NCBI GenBank assembly: GCA_022813625.1
Contig: JAKLMB010000012.1
Location: 744,001-808,000 of the forward strand
Length of the DNA stretch: 64,000 bases
Reading direction: 5' to 3'
Origin: Aaosphaeria pasadenensis
Lineage: Eukaryota; Ascomycota; Dothideomycetes; Pleosporales
Position 1 is the stretch's first letter; the number at the start of each line of letters is the position of its first letter. Positions 45,301 through 54,790 of the stretch are shown here, in pieces. The translations under genes were made by a program, and so were the position numbers. A model generated the notes under the pieces. The model was not told the DNA's origin. It worked only from the letters and a program-made list of their open reading frames with translations, and searched no databases.

Positions 45301-46231
45301 CCTCGTGTGGTTGTTGCAGCTCGGTACCTTGGTCCTTGCTTGCTTTGGCGTCTTCGTCTTCTTTGGTGTCGTCTTTTTGTTTAACTTCCGGTTCACTTTT
45401 TGGAGTGATTTCTTGTTCCTTCCTTTCTTTGGCATCCTGGGCCTCTCGTTCTTCTCTCTCCTTTTTGACTTGTCTTGCGATACTTCTCTCGCATTTCCGT
45501 ATGGATTTCTTCAAAACGTCCATCAACCCTTCATACGATGGATCGGTTTTACATTGGCATGTATCTCGCGTTAGGATTGCCAAGTTTTTTTGAAAATGAT
45601 CCAAGGCGTCTATGTATTTCTTCAACTTTTGGAACTCGGCTCCTAGATTGAATCGGACATCGCATGTGCGCATGTGGTCCTCTCCGAAATACTTCTCACA
45701 CCGTTGCAAAGTCGCAAAACTAATATCCACCGCCTCTTGCACATCTTTGATATCGGGAGATTTGAAGAGAGCGTCTGCTAGGTTGCTGCGATCATCACAC
45801 CAGGTCTCAATCTCTTTATTCGATTTTGAACATTTGCTGACGATTGACCTGAAGATCTCTACGGCCTCTTTGTGCTGACCGAGGACTTCATAGCTCTGGG
45901 CAAGCCGTCTCTGCGCGTCCAATGTTTGTTCGTGTTTCGATCCATGAGCTGGAGACTTGGTGTATCTTTCAACACTGACAAGGTCACATGTTATCGCACT
46001 TCCAATCTGTCCTGCTTCTTTCAGGCTGGTAGCCCAAAGATCTCGAGTTCGGAGAGTATTGTCGATGTAAAGACCCCAGTGATGTTCGGCGAGTTCAGTC
46101 GCATTCTGGTATAGTTTCGTTACTTCCTCAAGCACGTCGCTCCGCTGACTTTCCGACTCAGTCGTTTCTGCTTCCGCCTCAAGTCCCTTCGCAGCGTCGA
46201 TCAACTTCATAACCTCTTCTTCCACTTCCAT
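42333..46231 (-). CDS. TPR / coiled-coil / subtilisin-like (S8) protease, HET-Q2-type candidate
   Basis: Three exons, 46231-43500, 43451-42904 and 42853-42333. Introns are 48 and 50 nt with GTAAGT/GTAAGC donors and CTAAC/CTGAC branches; product 1266 aa. Residues about 40-240 form TPR-like helical repeats (RRLAQSYEVLGQHKEAVEIF, YIDALDHFQKNLAIL). Residues about 255-640 are an extreme Glu/Lys/Arg-rich coiled coil built on ERKAKEEA-type repeats. A Ser/Thr/Pro-rich linker follows to about 910. The C-terminal S8 domain carries all catalytic residues: Asp953 (AILDTG), His992 (DGHGTHAAG), oxyanion Asn1075 (SSNEG) and Ser1144 (GTSFATP). No signal peptide is seen, so it should be cytosolic. Fusion of the long first exon to the protease exons rests on a clean in-frame splice. 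It lies two genes from a gasdermin-like gene and diverges from a membrane protein. By family knowledge such intracellular fungal S8 proteases can activate gasdermins; that this one does is inference. Confidence 0.88.
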
Positions 46232-46579
46232 CGTGTATTCAGTTCGGTGATCAGGTGCAGCTGGGCAGCACAGCTCCCATCTTACTGCCTAAGCTCGGGA
46301 TGGAGGGGTATGCAGTTGGGTTGGGGGCTGAAAGTATCAACCGCATAAGCGATATGCATCTACAAGGCTACGCGAAAGGAAGGTCGAACAAGACCTTACA
46401 TTTCAGGTGACTGCGGCTCTAGAAGCGCTCAGCACCTCGTCCCGCATCTCCCAGCCTCCTTCATAACATCATTTCCTTTGACACTTTCCTGGCTTCTCTG
46501 CTCGCACTTTTAAGTTCTCATAGTCACAAGAACTCAGATTTATCAAATCGCCTCGATGTGATCATAGTAGGCAGACCAC
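46232..46579. promoter_or_regulatory. 348-bp shared divergent promoter
   Basis: The start codons of the S8 protease (-) and the proline-rich membrane protein (+) are only 348 bp apart, so their promoters must overlap or adjoin. CT-rich sequence lies on the + strand at about 46430-46510. No known operator was recognised. Confidence 0.6.
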
Positions 46580-48272
46580 ATGCCCACGCTTTCTACTGCG
46601 TACCGAAACCCGGAATGGAGTTCGCCGGGATCAACCAGTTCGGCTGTACCGAACGGCTCTGTGACATGGAGTGCCCAAGCTTCAACAGAGACATTGATCA
46701 ACACTGCGAATCAACGACCTCCTTGGCCTGTCATTGGGGGAGCTATTGTTGGCTCACTCACCGGGACTATTCTTATTGTTGTAATACTCATTCTCTGTTG
46801 CTGTCGAAGAGCACCCGATGATACAGACACATGGAGCCCATCTACTAGTACCACCGGCTCACCAAAACAAGCACTCCCGTACATATCTCCAGCACCAGGC
46901 CACACTCGGCGTCATTCAGGAAGACATTCAACCTCAAAACCTCAAGTTACTCGAGTGTCCCAACCGCCGCCGCAACCTCCGCCTCCTCCTCCTCCTCCTC
47001 CTCCTCCTCCTCCTCCACCACCACCTCCTCCTCACTCTGCTCCGTCTCTCCTTCCATGGTCTGGTCAATCACCACCACCGCCGCCGCCGCCGCCGCCACC
47101 CCCCTCTGCTCCTCTTAATCCTTCCCTACCTCTTCCACCTCCTCCACTTCCCCCTCCCCCTACAGGATTTCCATGGAACCCTTTCAGGTCAACTACCAAT
47201 ATAGCTACAGATTCCCAGTCCAAGGTTCAGGTGAGGCCGGATTCTGGTTCGAGTGCAGATAAGGGGAAACAACCAGTACCGCAACCAGTACCGCAACCAG
47301 ACGGCAATTCCTTGGGTTCATCTCAAACAGCTCAGGGCCACGGAGTTTCACAAACACCCGAACAGGCCGAGCACACGGGTCCTGCCCAGGGTTCTCAATC
47401 TCAAGGCACGGCGCCTAATGGCGTTCAAGATACGACACTCAATGATCCTCATCCGGCTCAGTCAGTGCAATCACCGCAACCGCAGACCAAACCTCCTAAA
47501 GCATCGAGTAGCAAGCAACGTCCGCCACCACAACCAAGTGTAATTCAACTCACTAGGATTTACGACAATTCCAGCTCATACTCTGGTTATCAGCGCCCGC
47601 AAGTACCTGGACATTCTGCGACAGTAAACCGCACACCTGCCGCAGTCACACACCCGGGTCGGCCACCACCACCGCCGCGAGCTGCCACTGTTCAAATTCC
47701 TTCTTCATATTCTACTAATAATGTATATGGCCAGCCACCGCCCCAACCGCCTCAGGCACACATACATCATGCACAACCTCCATCTGCGCCTTTTGTTCAT
47801 CAGCGCCCAAATCCATGGCTACCGCCACCCCGAGCTCATACCATTCAAATCCCATCTACGCAGCATGAAGGCCACTATCAGCAGCCAATTCACCCCGCAA
47901 CCGTTCATGGGTTACCCGCGCATGCTGAATTCCAAAGTCAGTATGAAGATGGTCCACCGATAATTTCGAAAGCACCAACACGCCGTTCCACAATGCCAGC
48001 GGCAAAAATATTGCCCCAGAAGAAACTACGTATTGGTCAGACCAGAATAAAGGGCATTCCTCCAATCGCCAAGATTCCTGGAGGGAAAGCCTTTGTCGTT
48101 CCAAAGGCTACAAAGTCAAAGCCCGTAAGACGCCACGTAGTGCCTGCAGACTCTACTCCATCATCGTCAACTGGCTCTACAGTAAGCTCTGTTCCCCAGC
48201 AGGTATGAAATATGAAGTGGCCTCTGCTCCTCTATTCAACAATACTAACAATCCATTTAGGTATATCAGTAG
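46580..48272 (+). CDS. Single-pass membrane protein with proline-rich cytosolic tail
   Basis: Exon 1 is 46580-48202. A 58-nt intron (GTATGA, branch TACTAAC, TTTAG; 48203-48260) sits just before the end, and exon 2 adds VYQ and stop (48261-48272); product 544 aa. If the intron is retained, the protein simply ends one Val later (542 aa). The N-terminal 50 residues are Ser/Thr/Asn-rich, probably extracellular. A transmembrane helix spans about 51-72, followed by CCCRR, a typical palmitoylation and stop-transfer pattern. The tail holds long polyproline runs (about 131-205), further Pro/Gln/His-rich sequence and a basic C-terminus. Polyproline suggests binding of SH3, WW or profilin modules. There is no recognisable enzymatic domain and no cleavable signal peptide. 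The family is unknown, and its placement between a protease and a gasdermin is the main clue. Confidence 0.75.
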
Positions 48273-48549
48273 CCTAGGTTTCGTGTATATGCGAGGAATG
48301 CCTTTGTAGTGCTCCAGGAAGTTACAGATGTGCTTTGCATTTGGAAAATATACCCCAGTATCTTTCTTTGACTATCTAAGTTTCACACGCGAACTTTTAT
48401 CTCGACGTTTCTCTTGTTCATGGTCTTGTCACCTCACTCAAAGGTTGTGCATAGAAAGAATTTAGTGAGTATAGCAAGAACTTGTAGATAGTACCATCTG
48501 ACTTCAAGATACCCGTAATTCTGACGTCTACATCTTCTCCAATGACACA

Positions 48550-49416
48550 CTAGAATCCATCTAACTCGGGCATAACACAAACACACTCTTCTTCGTCCCC
48601 ATCGTCAGTCTCAGTGATGCATTCTTGCGCTGCTAATCCAAAGTTCTCGCCATCCTCATCCAACAAATCGTTATCAACTTCAATGGTTTCACCAGTCCCA
48701 ACATCGACCTTTTCATCCCCGTAGCCGAACTTTGCGCCTTTGTCAAATGGCTTGTCAGATTTCACAGTTCCTTTCCTGCTAATCTTGATCTCACGAATTC
48801 TGAACGCAAAGACATAGTCCTCGTCGCGGATTGAAGACTCCCTCACAAACTCTCTTCTCTTTATCTCAGCCTCTGGGCCTGCACTCACAGGAATTCCCGT
48901 CCAAGCCGACGCGTCGACACCAGCATGAATATAAACACCGCTTTCCTCGAGCGACTCGCGGAAGGCAGTGCTACACGACGCAATCATCACCCCCGTGATC
49001 ATGTATATCTTACTTGTAAACCGGTTGTTGACAACATACGACATGACCTCCTCGCTCGCAACGCTCTCTTCGATGAACGACCTCGATGGCACGAAGCTCA
49101 TAGTGCACATATTCTGCGCCTGCCAATGCTGTCGCAGATTGCGATCTACCTGTATCCCGACGTCAACGCCGACGCTCAGAATCATCTCGAGAAACGAAGT
49201 CCATATTCCGAAGCGTGTGGATGACTTTGAGACGTGCGAGCCGGTCCAGTTTCGCTCGTTGAACGAGGTGACGTCGGAGATTTTGGGGATCCCGGGTGTG
49301 AAGAGAGGTTCGTCTGGAACGTTGTGGGATTGAATGATGGCCCCGAGGCGGATTGGACCTTCTGGTGGGTAGGGCCGTGGTGGAGTGAGGAAGTATGTTG
49401 GCTTTGGCTTCGACAT
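48550..49416 (-). CDS. Fungal gasdermin-like pore-forming protein
   Basis: A single exon encodes 288 aa. The pattern is that of fungal gasdermins (HET-Q1, RCD-1): an N-terminal FLTPPRPYPPEGPIRLGAII segment (about 9-28), a conserved aromatic NWTG (56-59), FGIWTSFLEM (69-78), IYMITGVMIAS (137-147), TGIPVSAGPEAE (173-184) and DYVFAFRIREIKISRKG (200-216). Alternating hydrophobic strands fit the pore-forming beta fold. The last 70 residues form a strongly acidic tail (PFDKGAKF, then Asp/Glu-rich) that could play the role of the short inhibitory C-terminal region removed by proteolysis in HET-Q1. Members form membrane pores and trigger regulated cell death in heterokaryon incompatibility. The nearest protease gene is the S8 protein about 3 kb away. 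Assignment is from motif memory, not a search. Confidence 0.72.
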   Translation of the reverse strand: MSKPKPTYFLTPPRPYPPEGPIRLGAIIQSHNVPDEPLFTPGIPKISDVTSFNERNWTGSHVSKSSTRFGIWTSFLEMILSVGVDVGIQVDRNLRQHWQAQNMCTMSFVPSRSFIEESVASEEVMSYVVNNRFTSKIYMITGVMIASCSTAFRESLEESGVYIHAGVDASAWTGIPVSAGPEAEIKRREFVRESSIRDEDYVFAFRIREIKISRKGTVKSDKPFDKGAKFGYGDEKVDVGTGETIEVDNDLLDEDGENFGLAAQECITETDDGDEEECVCVMPELDGF

Positions 49417-50189
49417 TTTGAGGGACGCAATAGATATTTTTCAGCCTGATGTGATGTTCTGTTGGTTTGGCTCCAAGATGTTGCTCGGTTTTCCTTCAAA
49501 AATGAAGGTTTCTATGAATGATGTTGGTAATTGATAGTTCCTGAACCTGAACATTCACTGATCGAAAAGGATCTAGGGTTCGTTGTTGGATGATGGCATT
49601 CACAAAGATCAAGATACTGCTCGTTGGCGGGACAAGATAGATAGTGGAGGGTGAGCATGGTGGGGTATCATCCTTCATGCGGTTGATGTGCATGGGTGAA
49701 GCGAGAGCTGAGCTTCATTCAGCTCGCTGAGCTCGGAATGCATGTCAGCCTGATCGGCATCAAATTATGAACTTTTCGTCGGCGAACGTGAATCTACAGG
49801 TTCATTGGAAGCATCTAATATAATGCTTTAATAAAATTGCCACCAAGATTGTGTGTCCTAAGCATTCGAACATTTGTAAATGGGCACTATCGGTACACTG
49901 GTGTATCGTACGGTCGAAGTGGGTTCGCTAACATTATATTTCCTAAACTAAAAGAGATCTGACACTAATCAACCAGTCTAAAACATAGAGACCAGACATT
50001 TGAGGTCAACAAAGATTATCATGGTGCAGCCAGTTTGCATGAGGTTCCAATAAGAATAGACCCTGATCCATAGTGACGCACGGATCCGAAAGGGTCGGCA
50101 AAACCTTCCGTCGCTGCCAACCTCAAAGGCGCATTCAGGGAACCAGTGTTCAGAGCTCAACCTTTCAAGCTCCACCAATATCGCCCAAG
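49417..50189. promoter_or_regulatory. Divergent intergenic region
   Basis: It lies between the gasdermin-like gene (-) and the cyclin H gene (+). No gene or named site was seen; it is AT-rich near 49800-49980. Confidence 0.45.
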
Positions 50190-51522
50190 ATGCAACTGAC
50201 AGAAGACGACATATACCGGAGCTCCTCCCAGTTCCGAAACTGGTCCTTCACCCCCGCCAAACTCGCTGCGCAGCGCCAGACAACGAATATCCAAGCCAGC
50301 GAGCGCGTCAAGGCAGCTTTCGCACGTCAGCGCGCGCAACGCGCCCGACAGCCCGACACGGCGAGCGCAAGTGAGAGCGAAAGGGGCAATGGCTCTGGTA
50401 TTGATACTGGTTCGAATACGCCAATACCGGTCACAAATCCGGCAGATGTGAACTGTCTTACCGTGGCGGAGGAAATGAAGCTGGTGGATTCGTTCTGTGA
50501 GCGTACATTGGAGTTAGGGAAATTCCTCAAGTTTCCCATTGAAGTAACAGTACGTAGCCCTCGTGCATGGGATTTTGAAGGAAGAATACTCACGATTTTG
50601 ATAGGCTACCGCTATTCAGTTCTTACGGCGCTTCTATTTGGTCAACTCCCCTATGACATACGAACCACAAACAATATCCCGAAGCACCATGTACCTCTCT
50701 ACCAAAGTGGAATGCCATCACCGTCCGGCCGCAGACTATGCTGCAATGCTCACAAAAACCACTCCTGAATCAGTCATTGCGCCCGAATACCTCATCGTAC
50801 AAGGTCTGCGCTTCACATTCGACGTCAAGCACCCCTTCCGCGGTCTAAAAGGAGGCCACCTCGAGCTCATGGAAATGGCGCGTGGAAACGCCGCACCTAG
50901 TCCTCACAATACTCAGACTCCAGCCGAGCTCCAGAAGGCCATGCAAGCGCTCCCCAAGAAGGCCGGCGAGCCTCCATCGCATCTCAGCGCCGCAGATCTA
51001 GACAAGCGTATAACGCATGCATACACTCTAGCTTCGGACACATTGAAGTCAGTTGCTCTATTAACAGATGCATACTTCCTGTACACGCCCTCGCAAATCT
51101 GGCTCGCGGCACATCTCCTCGCCGACGAACCTCTCACTGCCTTCTACCTCTCCACAAAGATCCCAACATCCTCCCCCATGTACCCCAAACTCCTCTCCCG
51201 ACTCAACGCTTGCGCCGAGCTTCTTTCATCGCATCGCAAGTTCGCGTCGCAAGGGACGTCAGAAGAAGAGAAAAAGGCGCGCGAGGAGCGCGACAAGAAA
51301 GAAGTCTCCGCCCTGATGAAGAAGCTAAAGCAATGTAGAGATCCTGACAAGCTCGATCTCGTCAAGTTAAACCAGGCACAGAAGCGGGACGCACTGAACG
51401 CAGACGGGCAGTTGGAAGAAAGCAAGGCGAAGAGGAGGAAGATGGATCGAGACGCGCTGAAGAAAGAGGAGGGCGATTTCTGGGGCCCGGAGCTTCCATC
51501 AAGGAACGGCGAAAAGGCGTGA
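50190..51522 (+). CDS. CCL1: Cyclin H-like (TFIIH/CAK cyclin, Ccl1/Mcs2)
   Basis: Two exons, 50190-50549 and 50605-51522, with a 55-nt intron (GTACGT...GATAG), phase 0; product 425 aa. The protein opens with MQLTEDDIYRSSSQFRNWSF, the cyclin H/Ccl1 signature. The first cyclin fold follows (LTVAEEMKLVDSFCERTLEL ... ATAIQFLRRFYLVNSPM), then EYLIVQGLRFTFDVKHPFRGL, and the second fold runs to about residue 350. A Ser/Glu-rich insertion sits after helix 1, and the C-terminus is a charged Lys/Glu-rich tail. Ccl1 activates Kin28/Cdk7 in TFIIH, phosphorylating the RNA polymerase II CTD. Upstream frame extension lacks an ATG, so 50190 is the start. Confidence 0.9.
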
Positions 51523-52011
51523 GATGTAGAACAGAATATAAATGCTTTGGATGTGTAGGATATAGATTTACATTAGCATTGCGTGGTGTTTAGGATTTTA
51601 GGTGCTTTGTATGGAATCTTTGGACACCTGGTATTGGCGTCCTGCGGGATTAGAACTGGTTCACAGAGCAAATTTGAAAGTTGGTGCAGTACACGAAGAT
51701 ACATTTTTCAGAATCATGATTGTTTGAATTGTATTATACACAAAACCATCATAATCTCCGTCCACTAAGATGTTCGGAATGCCTTGCAATTCTCCGCATG
51801 GCAATTCGATGTCACCACAATACGGAAATGCTCGGTGCACTAACGACTTAGTAGAACGGATTGAAAGATCGTAGAAGCATCATATGAAGGGCGAAAATAG
51901 GCCGACACATGGTCAGTAATGGACCATAATCAGCCTCGCAAGGATGTGTACTCTAATTCAGCTAAAAAGCTGAACACTGGCACGTAATCCGCGAGACCTC
52001 CTCTGAACATT
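51523..52011. other. Convergent 3' intergenic region
   Basis: It lies between the ends of the cyclin H gene (+) and the 617-aa unknown gene (-). It is AT-rich with no further gene seen. Confidence 0.45.
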
Positions 52012-54010
52012 CTACTTGTCCGCCTGAGTTCCCTTCTTGGGGCCCAGCTTGGAATTTCCCAAGGAAAGCACATCCTGGCGAGACTGCATCTGTCCGGTGG
52101 AAGGAAAGCTGCTCGTGGCGACGAACAACTCCTCATCATCGGCACGGTTTCCAGTCTGGACGCGTCCATCCGGGAGGAAAAGACCGGCGCTCCCATCCCT
52201 ATTATGATTTCTTCCGTGCTCAGACTGGCCTTCAGCGGGGGAAGACATGCGGGAAGCATAACTGCCATCGTACCCACCGAATCGAGAACCGGACCTTCGA
52301 GTCCACTGAGAGCGACTGTCACCACGGGAGTCTCTGTCCCGACCGCGGGGGATCTCAGGGCGGCGGAAAGGTGACTCGTTGCCGTTGCTGCTGTCAGAGT
52401 CGAAAGGTTGACCTTGGACTTCGCGGATCTCTCCATGGATTTGTTTGAGCTGGCTCTTGAGAAGTTCCTTCATGTCTTCGTCTTTGGGAACCGGAGTGTC
52501 TCGTGAAGCAGCGCCGGATCCAGTCATCTTGGTTGGCCTATTCTTCTGGGTGGTCGGCTTGGTCGAGGTCGACCTCATTGATTCATCGGATGGCAAGTGT
52601 TGAGACGTAGTATGACCAAAGTACGTTTGCTGGACAGATTTGTGTAGCTCAGATGCCAATGATGCGATTGGGCGCATTTCGCTTGTGCCGCTACGTACGG
52701 TATAAGGCGTGGAGCGGAATTGATGTTGGGCTCGGCCGGATGGTTGCAATCCACCTTCAGCTGGTAATCCTCCAGATGTGGAGCTGGCCTGTCCTTGCAT
52801 ATATGCTTGCCGGAGGTCTCCTACCTGAGCCTGCCTACCGAGAGAAGCAGTCTCTTTTCCTTTGCCCTGTTGCATATATGGATGTGCAGGAGCTACGTAA
52901 CCTCCAACCTGGTTGTTGTGTTGATCATCCTGGTTTGATTGTTGCGTATCACTGGATTCTCCTGGTGATGCCTGATTGCCCTCGGGTGCTGGGCTCTGCT
53001 CAATCTTGACCTTGGTATACTTGCTCTCCATTTCCAGTAGGACCCTGTGGAGGTCCATGATTGTCGTATGAAGAGCCGGAAACTCGGTTCCAATGCTCTG
53101 GAAAACTGAAACAACGTTCCAAGCAGCGGTGAGAACAGGATCAATGTCCGGAAATGCAATCTTGGCGACTGCATTGAACAGTTCTGCCTTGGTGCCCTCT
53201 GGGATCTTGTCGAAAGCCGCGTTCTTCACGGAGTCGGGGATTGAGGCAATACCGATCTTCTTGCGCTTGTTGGCTGGGTGTTTGATGACATCTCCGGGTC
53301 CTTCTCGCTTTTTGTTGTTCGCGTCTTGAATGCCCTTAGCACAATATTGAGTAAGTCGTTAACCATATCACTTACCATCAGAAGAACGACCATCGGCCTT
53401 TCGCTGCGCCTGTTGTAACTTCATGATAGTCTATGATTTGAGTGAGTGATTAGAAGGATGTGATTGGAAGGGTGGCAGCCCTCAATCGACATGAAAAAGA
53501 AAAGAAAATTCACCGCATTCTTACCTCGCCATATGGAAAGGTCACTCTCTGCATGTTAGATGCATGATGCGCAGCCGCTCTGGCTTCATTGACCTGACGA
53601 GCATGTAGCTGGATGGCCTCGTACTTCTGCTTCCAGAGCTCAAACAGATGCACGAAGACTGAATCTAGGATGACGGCAGTGAGGAGATCACCAGGATCCC
53701 TAGGAAGAGCTTCCTTGACGTGCGCCTCGGCGTGGCCATTCTCGATGGTGACCCAGACATGGTGTACACCACCTCCCGCCTCCTCACACAATGACACATT
53801 ACCGAAGTCATATCGGTTGGCGTCCTCTTTGATGGTGACAGTTGCAAGTGGTGGTTGTACCTTACCGTCGATGATTTGGTAGATGGGTGGCTCGCGATTC
53901 GCGATGCCAGTCAAGAACATATCCAAGTGAGTCGGTTCAACATTCTTGAGTTCTTCCTTCATAGACTGGGTTCGCAACTGAGCCCGGTTGAAGTGGGCTT
54001 TGTCGGCCAT
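52012..54010 (-). CDS. Unknown 617-aa protein, three exons
   Basis: Exons: 54010-53525, 53430-53376 and 53324-52012. Introns are 94 nt (GTAAGA...CATAG) and 51 nt (GTAAGT...TCAAG). What look like separate ORFs join in frame: FPYGE-TIMKLQQAQRKADGRSSD-DANNKKREG. The start ATG 54010 has a good context (gccATGG). Residues 1-162 look globular (DMFLTGIANREPPIYQII, VHHVWVTIENGHAEAHVKEA, VFVHLFELWKQKYEAIQLHA). A basic patch (PANKRKKIG) follows, then a helical block to about 280, then low-complexity Gln/Ser/Arg-rich sequence to the end with a short charged helix (MKELLKSQLKQIHGEIREVQ). I do not recognise the family. It could be nuclear given the basic patch; that is inference. Confidence 0.72.
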
Positions 54011-54790
54011 GGCGAAGACGTCGAAGTGTTTGGGTAGAACAACGATCGAGGGTGGCAGTCGAGAAGCGGGTGCGAGAAGCAAGCGATGTATACGCACAAG
54101 CTTCACGTAGAAGCGCCGCTGGTACGTAAAGTGGCAAAGATCAAGCAAAGTAACGCGTTGCCAGACTGCTTTGTACGGCAGGATGGTGTCTGGGTGATTT
54201 CGAGAAGAGGGTGGGGCAGAAGGAGGGCTTATATAGGGAGAGGTGAGAGAGATTGGCCACCGAGCATGTCAAAACAAACAAACCCTTACGCGTCATAGGT
54301 AAAGGTAGAACACCTTTTTCTTGTGAGGTAATTTCAAGGGCGCATCAGAAGTCCAGTCGGCAGTCCAATGGATGTATGCATGGCATTCATGTGAACTTAA
54401 CTTGGTTTGGTAGATGTTTGGTGGGTATAAATTGGTTACTGAAGGCGCATAGTCAATGTCGTGTTGACACATGGCAGAATGTAAACAATAGCAAAAAACC
54501 ATAATCATCTTGAACCCGTGGCCACATTCGTCTGAACAAAACCGAGGACTTCGTAGACCAGAACTAGCAGAGAGTCGAATTATCAGAGGTTTAAGCTTGT
54601 GCGAACAGTCAGTCAAGTAAGGAAACACGAATAGAAGGGAACAAAGCGATCGAGCCCTATTGTTCACTTGTCTGCTCATAAGTTGATCACGAAATGATAT
54701 TGGACATGTATTTCGGTATTATTCGGATCCACCTCCTACTGATACAGATCGCTACTCTATTGGACCAGCGGTACGGCTCTTGTAGAAGGA
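54011..54790. promoter_or_regulatory. Intergenic region between two minus-strand genes
   Basis: It holds the rpt2 3' UTR and the promoter of the 617-aa gene. No gene was seen; a C/T-rich tract on the minus strand precedes the ATG at 54010. Confidence 0.45.

Noticed and set aside
46558..46821. Cys-rich 87-codon frame overlapping the start of the proline-rich membrane gene
   Set aside because: It starts without an ATG and is an alternate-frame shadow. The chosen frame continues for 541 codons with a transmembrane helix.
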